Assembly (NCBI RefSeq): GCF_000829195.1
Contig: NZ_AP013294.1
Coordinates: forward strand, 2,739,001-2,803,000
Origin: Bacillus sp. OxB-1
GTDB taxonomy: Bacteria > Bacillota > Bacilli > Bacillales_A > Planococcaceae
DNA: 64,000 nucleotides
Reading direction: 5' to 3'
The notes under the pieces were generated by a model. It did not search any database, was not told where the DNA came from, and worked only from the letters and a program-made list of their open reading frames with translations. The position numbers were made by a program, and so were the translations under genes. Of the stretch, positions 1 through 7,968 are shown piece by piece (position 1 is the stretch's first letter; every line of letters starts with the position of its first letter).

Positions 1-194
1 TCGAGCATATTTATCACTGTCAAATTCTCTCCAAATGTCGCATCTGGCAAAGATTTTCGGAATTCCGCTTCCCACTGCGCATAATGCAAATAATAAAAAT
101 ATTGTTTGTAAAATTATTGACAATCCACTAACTTCGCTTTACTATGTTTGTTTTTGATTAAACAATTATTAAATTCGTTTGCTGTATTTCATTA

Positions 195-971
195 TTGATA
201 GGATGTGTATATGCGGTGGATATTTCAGATCAGTTTTGGAACGCCACGTTGGATGAACTGAAACAGGGATATAGGGAAGAGGCGAATTCCTATACTTGCC
301 TGTTATGCGGGGAGGAAATTGAAAAAGGGATCATATACCCGGTTGATGGGATCTTTTACGAAGCAGAGCGATATATCCGGATTCATATCGAGCGTACCCA
401 CCAATCCGTTTTTGAGTATCTCCTGAATTTGGATAAGAAACTGACAGGGCTTACCGATCATCAGAATCTCCTGCTCCGTCATTTTTACGAGGGGAAGAGC
501 GATAAAGAGATCCAAACGGAAATGGGGATCGGCAGCACTTCCACAATTAGGCATCACCGTTTTTCATTAAAAGAGAAAGAGCGCCAGGCGAAGACCTTTT
601 TAGCGATCATGGAGCTGTTAAAGGAAAAAGATCAATACGCGCCAGCCTTTGTCCCGCCCCATAAAACAGCCAAAATGGTCGATGATCGCTATGCCGTCAC
701 GGAAGAGGAGCGACGTGAGATCGTCCAAAAGTTTTTACCGGAAGGGACCCAAGGCCGATTGACCAAATTCCCGCCTAAAGAAAAACAGCGATATATCGTT
801 CTGCGGGAAATGGCCAAACGATTCGATCGTGACACGACCTATACCGAACATGAAGTCAATCAAATGTTGGAAAGTATGTATGACGATTATATAAAGATTC
901 GGCGCTATTTAATCGAATATGGCTTTTTAGGAAGAAAGCCCGATGGAAGTCAATATTGGCTGAACCAATAA
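195..971 (+). CDS. DUF2087-type transcriptional regulator with N-terminal zinc-knuckle-like motif
   Basis: A 258-residue protein with three visible parts. Near the N-terminus (about residues 33-70) is a CLLC pair followed by H-x4-H, resembling a zinc knuckle. Residues about 85-140 look like a LuxR-type helix-turn-helix (LTDHQNLLLRHF followed by a second helix pair). The C-terminal 90 residues match the DUF2087 pattern, with the block FPPKEKQRYIVL and a final RRYLIEYGFLGR. DUF2087 proteins are usually DNA-binding regulators, so transcription control is the inferred role; the target is unknown. No ATG is in frame near the start. TTG at 195 or GTG at 216 are the candidates and neither has a strong ribosome site. 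The next gene follows 18 bases later on the same strand and is probably co-transcribed. Confidence 0.75.
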   Translation: MIGCVYAVDISDQFWNATLDELKQGYREEANSYTCLLCGEEIEKGIIYPVDGIFYEAERYIRIHIERTHQSVFEYLLNLDKKLTGLTDHQNLLLRHFYEGKSDKEIQTEMGIGSTSTIRHHRFSLKEKERQAKTFLAIMELLKEKDQYAPAFVPPHKTAKMVDDRYAVTEEERREIVQKFLPEGTQGRLTKFPPKEKQRYIVLREMAKRFDRDTTYTEHEVNQMLESMYDDYIKIRRYLIEYGFLGRKPDGSQYWLNQ

Positions 972-989
972 GAGTAAGGAGTGGCCCAA

Positions 990-1346
990 ATGGAGAGAAA
1001 AAAGCAGTTAAAACAGATGTACAAGGAAACCCCGATAGAAGGCGGCATTTTTCAAATAAAAAATAATGAAAACGGTAAACTATTCGTCGGCAGCACAAGG
1101 AATTTCAAAACAATAAACGGACTGAAATTCAGTTTGGAAGCCGGCACTGCCCCACCGACAACTACAGAACTTCAGCAAGACTGGAGTCATTTTGGCGCAA
1201 GTGCGTTCAGCATCGACAAACTTGAAACTCTCAAAAAGAAAGACGAACCATACTTTAATGAAAAAGAAGCATTGCAGGAAATGGAAAACAAATGGCTAGA
1301 CCAGCTTCAACCTTATGGCGAAAGAGGATACAACCGAAAGAAGTAA
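990..1346 (+). CDS. GIY-YIG nuclease-like protein, catalytic motif degenerate
   Basis: A 118-residue protein. The block GIFQIKNNENGKLFVGSTRN matches the two beta strands of the GIY-YIG fold (GIYxI...GKxYVGST). The tyrosines of the canonical GIY and YIG elements are replaced by F, so nuclease activity is doubtful. ATG at 990 is chosen because AAGGAG ends 8 bases upstream; the in-frame GTG at 981 lies on the ribosome site itself. In Bacillales, similar short GIY-YIG proteins occur next to DUF2087 regulators, as here. A shared function is inferred but unknown. Confidence 0.7.
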   Translation: MERKKQLKQMYKETPIEGGIFQIKNNENGKLFVGSTRNFKTINGLKFSLEAGTAPPTTTELQQDWSHFGASAFSIDKLETLKKKDEPYFNEKEALQEMENKWLDQLQPYGERGYNRKK

Positions 1347-1354
1347 CGCAGCGA

Positions 1355-1404
1355 CAAAAATACACCTCCCTTCGATCGCTATTCCAGCCGATCAAGGGGA
1401 GGTG
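1355..1404 (-). terminator. Intrinsic terminator of the thiolase operon
   Basis: A stem pairs CACCTCCC/GGGGAGGTG and GATCG/CGATC (positions 1363-1404). Read on the minus strand it is followed by TATTTTTG, so it ends transcription coming from the thiolase gene. On the plus strand there is no clear T run after the stem, so termination of the GIY-YIG gene there is less certain. Confidence 0.6.
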
Positions 1405-1549
1405 TCCGTATGGTAGAGCAGCAAGTTTCTTGCTCCTCAATCATTCATCTTTTGATATAAATAGAGCATTTGCTGCTGCTCCTCCAATTGCGGTGACAAT
1501 TGCACCTTCCGCCTGGCGTCTTGGTGACAGTCACCTCATAAAGCTGTCT

Positions 1550-2644
1550 TCATCGGATCACTTCAAATAAAACCGCAAGCCCGATTCCGCCGGCACTACC
1601 AATTGCGGCGAGCACATAATTTACGTCCTGCCTTCTCTGCACTTCATAAAAAAGTCGCGTCACTAAAATGGCTCCCGAGGCGCCGTAAGGATGGCCTGTC
1701 GTCAACGCACCGCCGGATACATTCAATTTCCCGTACGGAATCGACAGTTCCGTAGCGCATGCAATCATTTTAGATGCAAATGCTTCGTTGATTTCAATCA
1801 AATCGATATCTTCCATCGTCAATCCGTTACGTGCCAACAATGCTCGAATGGCCGGGATCGGCGACATGCCCGGATAATTCGGATGGATTCCGCTCACTTC
1901 ACTGTCCGCGAAGCGAAGCACTGCGCGCATGCCGAGTTCCGCGGCCAATTGTTCTTCCATGACGACAACCGCGGCAGCACCATCATGAATGCCGCAACTG
2001 TTCGCCGCCGTCACGGTGCCGTCCGCGTCAACTAGCGGCTTCGCCCTTTCTATTAATCGCGCCATATCCCGTTTTTTCTGAAACACTTCGTCCGACCGGA
2101 ATTCACCGAACGGAAGCACCTCTTCCGAATAAAACCCTTTCGTATACGCATCCCAGCTCAGCTCGTAACTCCGGAGCGCATACGCATCTTGCACATCCCG
2201 CGTCAACCCGTAATGCCGCGCGACATTTTCCGCCGCTACGACCATATCCGGATCCCCAAGAGCCGCCGGAGAGAATCGTGCCCGTTTCGGAAATGGCGAG
2301 GTGCTGGCGCTTTCCACCCCTCCCGCGATGTAGCACGTCCCGGCACCGGCCCGAATGAAAAGACACGCCGTTCGGATCGCTTCAAGGCCTGCGCTGCATT
2401 GCCGGTCAATTGTCATCCCGGAAACCGACAGGGCAAGCCCCGCCTCCAGGGCGGCGAAACGCGCCATATTTCCACCCGGACCGACGACATTGCCCAAAAT
2501 CACTTCATTCAGATGCTCCGTCACATTTCCGGCCACATGCCGAAGCAGCGGAGCAGCCAGCTGATGCGGCTCCACGTCTTTCAACACGCCGCCTTTTTTT
2601 CCGATCGGCGTCCGTTTCGCTTGCACGATGACTGCATTTTTAAT
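1550..2644 (-). CDS. yhfS: Thiolase-family protein (YhfS-like), probable ATT start
   Basis: A thiolase of about 364 residues. The acyl-accepting cysteine is visible in RQCSAGLEA, as are NEAFA and the catalytic histidine block GGALTTGHPYGASGA. The C-terminal CxG motif that supplies the second catalytic cysteine in biosynthetic and degradative thiolases is missing: the sequence reads AIGSAGGIG, with G where Cys is expected. Classical Claisen chemistry may therefore be impaired or altered. The natural N-terminus (KNAVIVQAKRTPIG) is preceded only by ATT at 2644, which overlaps the upstream stop as ATTAA and lies 9 bases after GGGGGAGG. An ATT start is therefore inferred; an upstream in-frame codon inside the ligase gene is less likely. 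The bioY-ligase-thiolase order matches B. subtilis yhfU-yhfT-yhfS. Confidence 0.8.
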   Translation of the reverse strand: MKNAVIVQAKRTPIGKKGGVLKDVEPHQLAAPLLRHVAGNVTEHLNEVILGNVVGPGGNMARFAALEAGLALSVSGMTIDRQCSAGLEAIRTACLFIRAGAGTCYIAGGVESASTSPFPKRARFSPAALGDPDMVVAAENVARHYGLTRDVQDAYALRSYELSWDAYTKGFYSEEVLPFGEFRSDEVFQKKRDMARLIERAKPLVDADGTVTAANSCGIHDGAAAVVVMEEQLAAELGMRAVLRFADSEVSGIHPNYPGMSPIPAIRALLARNGLTMEDIDLIEINEAFASKMIACATELSIPYGKLNVSGGALTTGHPYGASGAILVTRLFYEVQRRQDVNYVLAAIGSAGGIGLAVLFEVIR

Positions 2645-4100
2645 GTTCCATCGCCTCCCCCGGCAACAATTGCCGTAATCGATGCCGTTCAATTTTCCCG
2701 CTCGTCGTATAAGGGAATTGGTCGATGAATTGCCAGCGCCGCGGGCATTTGAATGTGGATAGATGCGCAAGGCAATGTTTTTGCAGTTGCTGTTTCGAAG
2801 CATCTCCGCGAATAAATGCGACAGGCACTTGCCCCCAATACGAATCCTCCACGCCGATTACCGCCGCTTCCTCCACCCCAGGATGGGCGTGCAAAATCGC
2901 CTCAATCTCTTCCGGATACACATTCTCCCCTCCGCAAATGATCATGCTGTTTTCACGTCCGTTCAGATAAAGAAATCCTTCTTCATCCAAATAGCCGATA
3001 TCATCCACAGTGATCCAGCCCGCTTCATCTTCAATGGACCGCAATTCATCATGAGGCGGCTGGATATATCCTGAAAAGAGGAATGGACTCCTGACATAAA
3101 CTTTGCCGACGCACCCGGTTTCGACTACTCTTCCATCGGCATCCCGAATTTGGAGTTCTACATGTTTACAAGCTTCACCGACAGAAGCCGGCTTCTTGCG
3201 ATTCGATTCATTATTGGAATAGGTAATGAAGCTCGTCTCGCTCGAACCGTAAAACTCATACATCGTAATATTCGGGAACTGAGAATGAATCTTCTCCTTG
3301 GAATGCTCATTCCATTTTGCACCAGATGAAATGATCGTCAGATGCTTCACCATACGTGTTCCGTTGGCAGCCATCGCCTCCACCATCGTCGGCACGACAT
3401 ACAATACAGAAATAGGGTAATCGTTTATCCGCTGCAATGCGGTCACCGGCGAAAACGTCTCCAATATGTATACCGAACTACCAAAATACAGTCCACAAAT
3501 CGCCCCATATAAAAAATGGGAATGGACAAGCGCTCCCGGAATGAGCACTTCATCCATCCCATTCAACTGAAAGTCGTATTGACTGCTTGAAAAACTCTGC
3601 ACCCACGATCGATCCGACCTGACAAACGCTTTCGGCCGACCTGTCGTGCCAGACGTGAAGCCCATGTAAAACAACCGTTCCTCGTCCTCTTCTTCATTCC
3701 ACGAATTCACCGCCCGCTGAATCTCCTCAACGATTTCTTCCCAGAAGAAGACTTCGGTATCCGTTCCATGGAATCGGCTAGCCAAACGTTTCGTTGTAAT
3801 TAAAAAAGAGGGTTTTGCTAAATCGAGGCGTTGCTGCAATTCATTCGCCTTCCATTTGACGTCGAAGGGAACTGCGATTTGACCCGCCATTGCCGCCCCT
3901 GCAAACAATTGTAAGAAGGGGATTCCATTGGGCACGAAAAGGCCGACTTTGCCCCGCCCTTCGATCTTTTCAGAAAACCAATTAGCTGTTCGGCAAACCA
4001 GTTCATGCCACGCGCGATACGTAATTTGCTCTCCCGCCGTATGGATGGCTATCTTATCAGGATGCGCCTCAGCATGGCGCGCGTATGTACTCGTAATCAA
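2640..4100 (-). CDS. yhfT: Acyl-CoA synthetase, AMP-forming (YhfT-like)
   Basis: A 486-residue member of the ANL superfamily that activates carboxylic acids via acyl-AMP to acyl-CoA. The P-loop-like motif YMGFTSGTTGRPKAF (about residues 147-161), the YEFYGSSE block, the TVDDIGYLD hinge region and the C-terminal lysine block PYTTSGKIERHRL are all present. The substrate cannot be read from sequence. Linkage to bioY and a thiolase suggests fatty-acid or pimelate-type chemistry linked to biotin supply, as proposed for the yhfUTS locus. The start is TTG at 4100 with GAGGAGG 8 bases upstream. It lies 21 bases after bioY and its stop overlaps the inferred thiolase start by one base, indicating translational coupling. 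Confidence 0.85.
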   Translation of the reverse strand: MITSTYARHAEAHPDKIAIHTAGEQITYRAWHELVCRTANWFSEKIEGRGKVGLFVPNGIPFLQLFAGAAMAGQIAVPFDVKWKANELQQRLDLAKPSFLITTKRLASRFHGTDTEVFFWEEIVEEIQRAVNSWNEEEDEERLFYMGFTSGTTGRPKAFVRSDRSWVQSFSSSQYDFQLNGMDEVLIPGALVHSHFLYGAICGLYFGSSVYILETFSPVTALQRINDYPISVLYVVPTMVEAMAANGTRMVKHLTIISSGAKWNEHSKEKIHSQFPNITMYEFYGSSETSFITYSNNESNRKKPASVGEACKHVELQIRDADGRVVETGCVGKVYVRSPFLFSGYIQPPHDELRSIEDEAGWITVDDIGYLDEEGFLYLNGRENSMIICGGENVYPEEIEAILHAHPGVEEAAVIGVEDSYWGQVPVAFIRGDASKQQLQKHCLAHLSTFKCPRRWQFIDQFPYTTSGKIERHRLRQLLPGEAMEH

Positions 4101-4121
4101 TTCCTCAGCCTCCTCGATCTG

Positions 4122-4673
4122 TTAACTATGAATCATACGTCGGTTGAATACCGGATACTTCTGCAATTGGACAATCAGTAAGGAAGCGATGGTTGCTTTC
4201 AGGGCATCCCCAGGCAAAAATAGCAAACTCGCTTTCGCCACATCCATGATCCCAAGCTCCATCACAAATGCCTGTACAGGCACCCCGATAGCATAAATAA
4301 GGAAAATACCGACCGTGAGATTCAACGGCAGCACGTTCCATAACTGGATTTTCGAAAAGCGCGCCTGAATCGCCCCGATACAAAAAGCCGTCACAGGCCA
4401 GGACAATAAATACCCCGCACTTGGACCTACAAAAACACCCAATCCTCCCCGACCGCCGGATAACAGCGGCAGTCCCGCCGCGACAACTAGCAAAAAGACG
4501 ATTTGGCTCATCGCTCCGAGCCGGGCCCCTAGCAAGCCCCCAGCCAACAGCACTCCTAACGTTTGCAGCGTAATCGGCACAGGCATCACCCCAATTGGAA
4601 TCGGCGGCATCAGCCCCAACACCCCCATCACCGCTGCAAACAACGCCACATTCGTCATGTCTCTCACATTCAT
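4122..4673 (-). CDS. bioY: Biotin transporter substrate-binding membrane protein BioY
   Basis: A hydrophobic protein of about 183 residues with roughly six membrane segments. It carries the BioY signature: a glycine-rich PIPIGVMPVPITLQTLGVLL stretch and the loop GGRGGLGVFVGPSAGYLL. BioY is the S component of ECF-type biotin uptake and can also work alone. ATG at 4673 is preferred over GTG at 4685 because AAGGTGGGG ends about 8 bases before it. It is the first gene of the bioY-yhfT-yhfS operon and has a good sigma-A-type promoter upstream. No convincing BirA operator was found. Confidence 0.9.
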   Translation of the reverse strand: MNVRDMTNVALFAAVMGVLGLMPPIPIGVMPVPITLQTLGVLLAGGLLGARLGAMSQIVFLLVVAAGLPLLSGGRGGLGVFVGPSAGYLLSWPVTAFCIGAIQARFSKIQLWNVLPLNLTVGIFLIYAIGVPVQAFVMELGIMDVAKASLLFLPGDALKATIASLLIVQLQKYPVFNRRMIHS

Positions 4674-4711
4674 CCATTTCCCCACCTTACAATACTTCGG
4701 TAATATTCACA

Positions 4712-4740
4712 ATAATACGATGGATGAACTATTGAGTCAA
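4712..4740 (-). promoter_or_regulatory. Sigma-A-type promoter of bioY operon
   Basis: On the minus strand, TTGACT (4740-4735) and TATTAT (4717-4712) are separated by exactly 17 bases, 39 bases upstream of the bioY start. This is a near-consensus vegetative promoter. Confidence 0.75.
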
Positions 4741-4783
4741 CAGCGTTTTTCACATCGTTAACCATAGAGAAGAAATCCGAATG

Positions 4784-4815
4784 AAAAAACCCATTTTCCA
4801 CGTCACGGAAAATGG
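4784..4815 (-). terminator. Intrinsic terminator between bioY promoter and aromatic operon
   Basis: Perfect stem CCCATTTTCC / GGAAAATGGG with a 7-base loop, followed on the minus strand by TTTTTTC. It ends the aromatic operon (flavin reductase side) before the bioY promoter. Confidence 0.8.
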
Positions 4816-4851
4816 GCTGTGCCAGCTGCTATTCAAATTGGGGGATTTTAT

Positions 4852-5325
4852 TCACACAGTGGCGTTCAGCGCAGCCGTGCTCCCAAATTCGCCTGTATAA
4901 TACGTTAGCGCATCAGCATTCGTATACTCGAAGTTTCTCACTAAGCCGATATAAAGGACATGGTCCCCTCCGTCATATTCGGCCCAAGGCGTACATTCGA
5001 TGTACGCGAGCGACTCCGAAAGACGTGGGGCATGTTCGCCATTCACCCATCCCACCGGCTCCATTTCTTGCGGACGTCCCGCAAAATGCAGAGCCACCTC
5101 TTCCTGGGTAGAGGTGAGTATATTTACCGTAAATGAGTTGTCTTTCATATGACTGTACGCCTTCGTTTTGCGATCTATGGAGACCAACACGAGGGGAGGG
5201 TCTAACGATACGGACGTGAATGAATTTGCCGTAATTCCATGATTGCCGTTCTCTGTCCTGCATGTAACAACCGTGACACCCGTTGCAAACCGCCCCATGC
5301 AATTTCGAAACTCTCTCGGGTCCAT
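4852..5325 (-). CDS. Flavin reductase component of the two-component phenol/4-HPA monooxygenase
   Basis: A 157-residue protein of the flavin-reductase-like (HpaC/PheA2) family. It has the flavin-binding block ATGVTVVT near residue 15, then ITANSFTSVSLDPPLVLVS and the C-terminal DHVLYIGLV segment. It would reduce free FAD or FMN with NAD(P)H and hand the reduced flavin to the monooxygenase encoded at 6227-7771. The start is ATG with AAGGAGG upstream. A hairpin with a T run lies between it and the dioxygenase gene, so its level may be set lower than that of the genes before it. Confidence 0.88.
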   Translation of the reverse strand: MDPREFRNCMGRFATGVTVVTCRTENGNHGITANSFTSVSLDPPLVLVSIDRKTKAYSHMKDNSFTVNILTSTQEEVALHFAGRPQEMEPVGWVNGEHAPRLSESLAYIECTPWAEYDGGDHVLYIGLVRNFEYTNADALTYYTGEFGSTAALNATV

Positions 5326-5371
5326 TTTTACAACCTCCTTTTCATTCAGCTAATATAACGGATGATATAAA

Positions 5372-5397
5372 AACAAGGGGATTGCAACATCCCCTCG
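5372..5397 (-). terminator. Terminator or attenuator between dioxygenase and flavin reductase
   Basis: Stem GAGGGGAT / ATCCCCTTG with a 6-base loop. Read on the minus strand it is followed by TTTTTATATC. It lies inside the otherwise continuous monooxygenase-dioxygenase-reductase series and could cause partial termination. Confidence 0.6.
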
Positions 5398-5410
5398 TCT
5401 TGTAAGAGTT

Positions 5411-6193
5411 TCAATTTTTACGCATTACAAAATCCAATGAGGATACTTTATAGCCATCCTTCTCTTCCAGCGTTGTCATCAAGTCCAAACGCACCCCATC
5501 TGCCACGTCCGTCTCAAGCCATTCATCGCCTTCAAAGAACACTTGCGTAATGAGCGTTTCATGCCCCTCCGCTTCGAACATTAGATGCAGATGCGCCGGA
5601 CGCATCGGATGCTGATCGGTGTACTCCAAAAACTCTCCTGTCGGGCCATCCGTCGGAATGGAATACGGAAGCGGAACGATTGTTTTCACTGTAAAATTCC
5701 CATTTTCATCTGTGAAGAAATGTCCCCTGAAATTATATCGAGGTGCATCCGAATCAAAGGCAGAATATTTTCCGGACGCATCATTTTGCCACATTTCCAC
5801 GCGGGCATTCGCAAGCGGTTTGCCGTCCGTACTGCTCACATTCCCGCTAAAGTACATCACTTCCCCAGCCTCATCAGGACGCTGCGTCAATTCAAGCGGT
5901 TTGCCGTCCTTCGCCTCGATTAAAGGCGATCCCTCAATGAAATACGGGCCCAAAAGGGAAGGCTGAGTGCCGGGCTTGTCTGTATACATCGCTCGCAGCA
6001 CATGGGTTTCCAAAAACACGTCCGCAAACAGCGGCAATTCCCCTTTGCGCCCCAGGCGATCCGCCCAATTCACGAAGTTTGTATATTCCTCGTGGTTCAA
6101 CTTCGCTTCTTGTAAGAAATTTTTCACGTGCTTAATAAATAAATCGAATACCTCTTCGACACGTTCGTTCTTTTTCGCGACCTGTTTAACCAT
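5411..6193 (-). CDS. catA: Intradiol ring-cleavage dioxygenase (catechol or hydroxyquinol 1,2-dioxygenase)
   Basis: A 260-residue member of the intradiol dioxygenase family, which opens catechols between the hydroxyl groups using Fe(III). The N-terminal dimerisation helices (about residues 1-90) are followed by the beta-sandwich core. Visible iron-ligand blocks are PRYNFRG, VPLPYSIPTDGPTG (Tyr) and RPAHLHL (two His). Length and layout fit catechol 1,2-dioxygenase or hydroxyquinol 1,2-dioxygenase. The muconate cycloisomerase in the same cluster favours catechol as substrate, giving cis,cis-muconate. ATG at 6193 has GGGGAGG upstream. It follows the monooxygenase gene by 33 bases and is probably co-transcribed with it. 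Confidence 0.87.
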   Translation of the reverse strand: MVKQVAKKNERVEEVFDLFIKHVKNFLQEAKLNHEEYTNFVNWADRLGRKGELPLFADVFLETHVLRAMYTDKPGTQPSLLGPYFIEGSPLIEAKDGKPLELTQRPDEAGEVMYFSGNVSSTDGKPLANARVEMWQNDASGKYSAFDSDAPRYNFRGHFFTDENGNFTVKTIVPLPYSIPTDGPTGEFLEYTDQHPMRPAHLHLMFEAEGHETLITQVFFEGDEWLETDVADGVRLDLMTTLEEKDGYKVSSLDFVMRKN

Positions 6194-6226
6194 TCTAAAT
6201 TCCTCCCCATTGTTATAGTATGTTTG

Positions 6227-7771
6227 TCATTTGTTCCGGTAAGCTTGGATATCATCATTATTGATCCAAGTCGGATTCACCCAGCCATCCAAGTCGTAGT
6301 CATCCATGCATTGCTGGACAAAGTCCTCGAACCCTTGGGCATTCCCGTTCGCTTGGGCGACAATCAAATTCTCCATTCGGATATTCTCGTTATTGCCCGA
6401 ATAATTCCGCTCATACAGTTCGTGACGGCCACCGTATTCCGTACCGATCGCGTCCCAAAGCAATTTAATCACTTTGATCTTCTCTTCCGCCTCAATCCCG
6501 TTGGATCCGCGGTACAGTTTGTCGATGAGTGGACGCAGCTCAGCATTTTTGAAGTCCATCGAACTGGAAGGCTGTACAATCAAGCTGCCTCCGACGACTG
6601 TCTCTACAATGTTTTTCACATGCGACCAGCCTTCCGACATGAACACGCGGTATGCCAACCCATAATTCAAGTTCGGCAGTACCGTTCCGTTTGCGCTTTT
6701 TTCCGGATTCAATGCCATCGCATCACTGAGTGCCCAGAACATATTCCGGTACGCGATGACTTCCCCTAAATTGGCTTGTACCCCCCGGAAGGTATCGGTT
6801 CCATTCCCTCGAAGCGCCTTGATTAACAAACCGGCAATAAAATCGAGCTTTACTGCGAACCTTGTCACGCCATGGAAAGTGAAGCGATGCAGGAAGCCGC
6901 TTTCCGCAAAGAAGCTGTTCGCTTTTTCGATATCCCGGTAAACGAGGACGTTTTCCCATGGTATGAGAGCGTTTTCAAAAACTAGCACAGAGTCATTTTC
7001 GTCGAAACGGCTGCTCAGCGGATAATCAAAAGGACTTCCTGTCACAGCTGCATTCATTTCGTAGGAGGAGCGGCAGACCAGTTTTACGCCAGGTGTATTC
7101 ATATCTGCGATAAAGACAAGTGCGTGTTCTTCCTTTGGAACGGCAAGGGCACCGTAATGTGCGACGAAGTTATAGTTGGTCAGCGCCGATCCGGTAGCGA
7201 CCATCTTTGCCCCGCTGACGAGGATGCCTTCTTCCGTCTCGCCAGTCGCGTGAACAAAGACATCTTTCACTTCGTCCAGCGGCTTATTGCGGTCGACTGG
7301 CGGATTGATGATTGCGTGATTGAAGAACCAGTTTTTCTCCTGTGCTTCTTTATACCATCTCCTCGCGTTGGCCTCGTATTTTCCGTAATATTGCGGATTG
7401 GCGCCTAATGTGGCCAGAAAGGAAGCTTTGTAATCTGGGGATCTTCCCATTTGCCCGTAGGACATTTTCGCCCAGGCCGCAATGGCATCCCGTGTTTTGA
7501 ATAAATCTTCCGCTGTTGTATCGGGCTGGAAAAACCGCTGCGTGAACCCGCCATTTCCTGTATCGGTTTTTCGTGTTAATGTAGCTTGATGTTCTGGATC
7601 ATGCAAAGCGTCATAAAGGCGTGCAATCGAACGGGCACTGTTCCGGAATGCCGGATGGGTCGTCACGTCTTTCACTCTCTCGCCGTGCAGCCAAATCTCA
7701 CGGTTGTCCTTGAGACTTTCAAGATACTCAGCGCCCGTCAACGGGACTCTAACAGCTTGTTGAGTTTTCAA
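6227..7771 (-). CDS. Flavin-dependent aromatic monooxygenase, HpaB/PheA1 family large component
   Basis: A 514-residue protein of the 4-hydroxyphenylacetate 3-monooxygenase family (acyl-CoA dehydrogenase fold). Characteristic blocks are the N-terminal TGAEYLESLKDNREIWLHGE, the mid region MNTPGVKLVCR and PWENVLVYRD, and the C-terminal GGRHELYERNYSGN. Such enzymes use reduced flavin from a separate reductase to ortho-hydroxylate phenols. The neighbours (intradiol dioxygenase, muconate cycloisomerase, XylR_N-type sensor) point to phenol -> catechol. 4-HPA or a chlorophenol cannot be excluded by sequence alone. The start is TTG at 7771 with AGGAGG 8 bases upstream. It is the first gene of the operon and lies directly downstream of its probable regulator. 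Confidence 0.88.
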   Translation of the reverse strand: MKTQQAVRVPLTGAEYLESLKDNREIWLHGERVKDVTTHPAFRNSARSIARLYDALHDPEHQATLTRKTDTGNGGFTQRFFQPDTTAEDLFKTRDAIAAWAKMSYGQMGRSPDYKASFLATLGANPQYYGKYEANARRWYKEAQEKNWFFNHAIINPPVDRNKPLDEVKDVFVHATGETEEGILVSGAKMVATGSALTNYNFVAHYGALAVPKEEHALVFIADMNTPGVKLVCRSSYEMNAAVTGSPFDYPLSSRFDENDSVLVFENALIPWENVLVYRDIEKANSFFAESGFLHRFTFHGVTRFAVKLDFIAGLLIKALRGNGTDTFRGVQANLGEVIAYRNMFWALSDAMALNPEKSANGTVLPNLNYGLAYRVFMSEGWSHVKNIVETVVGGSLIVQPSSSMDFKNAELRPLIDKLYRGSNGIEAEEKIKVIKLLWDAIGTEYGGRHELYERNYSGNNENIRMENLIVAQANGNAQGFEDFVQQCMDDYDLDGWVNPTWINNDDIQAYRNK

Positions 7772-7828
7772 AATTATTCCTCCTCTTTTGTAATCGCTTA
7801 CTTAATCGAATATTACACCAATTCCCAA

Positions 7829-7852
7829 CTATCTGTAACTGCAAATAGATAG
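7829..7852. promoter_or_regulatory. Candidate operator upstream of monooxygenase
   Basis: Inverted repeat CTATCT(G) ... AGATAG with a 12-base centre, about 60-80 bases upstream of the monooxygenase start. A TAATAT -10-like box (+ strand ATATTA near 7810) lies just downstream. It is a reasonable binding site for the adjacent XylR_N-V4R regulator, but this is inference from position and symmetry only. Confidence 0.35.
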
Positions 7853-7922
7853 GTAATAATTCACGATGACTAGCAGTTTTTGCGGAGGATAAAATTCACC
7901 ACGACCCAGAGCGTCAAAAAAT

Positions 7923-7960
7923 TCATCTGTCCGGTTAAAAACCGATACAGATGACGAGTA
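7923..7960 (-). terminator. Terminator after the XylR_N-V4R regulator
   Basis: On the minus strand TCATCTGT-ATCGGTTTTTAACCGG-ACAGATGA is followed by ATTTTTTG. The long stem plus T run separates the regulator gene from the monooxygenase operon. Confidence 0.75.
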
Positions 7961-7968
7961 GAATGCTA

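Noticed and set aside
1430-1545. Minus-strand open stretch ending QQQMLYLYQKMND after the thiolase stop
   Set aside because: Short, bounded upstream by a stop with no reliable start; could be a relic or chance.
2189-2728. Plus-strand open frame of 179 codons opposite the thiolase gene
   Set aside because: Shadow of a conserved gene; composition dominated by Arg/Pro/His; no ribosome site.
2644-2803. Longer thiolase starting at 2803 inside the ligase gene
   Set aside because: The added 53 residues do not resemble thiolases and overlap conserved ligase sequence; the ATT start with its ribosome site is a better fit.
4750-4766. GTTAACC half-site upstream of the bioY promoter as a BirA operator
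   Set aside because: Only one half is visible, no matching second half at the usual spacing, and it lies upstream of the promoter near a terminator.
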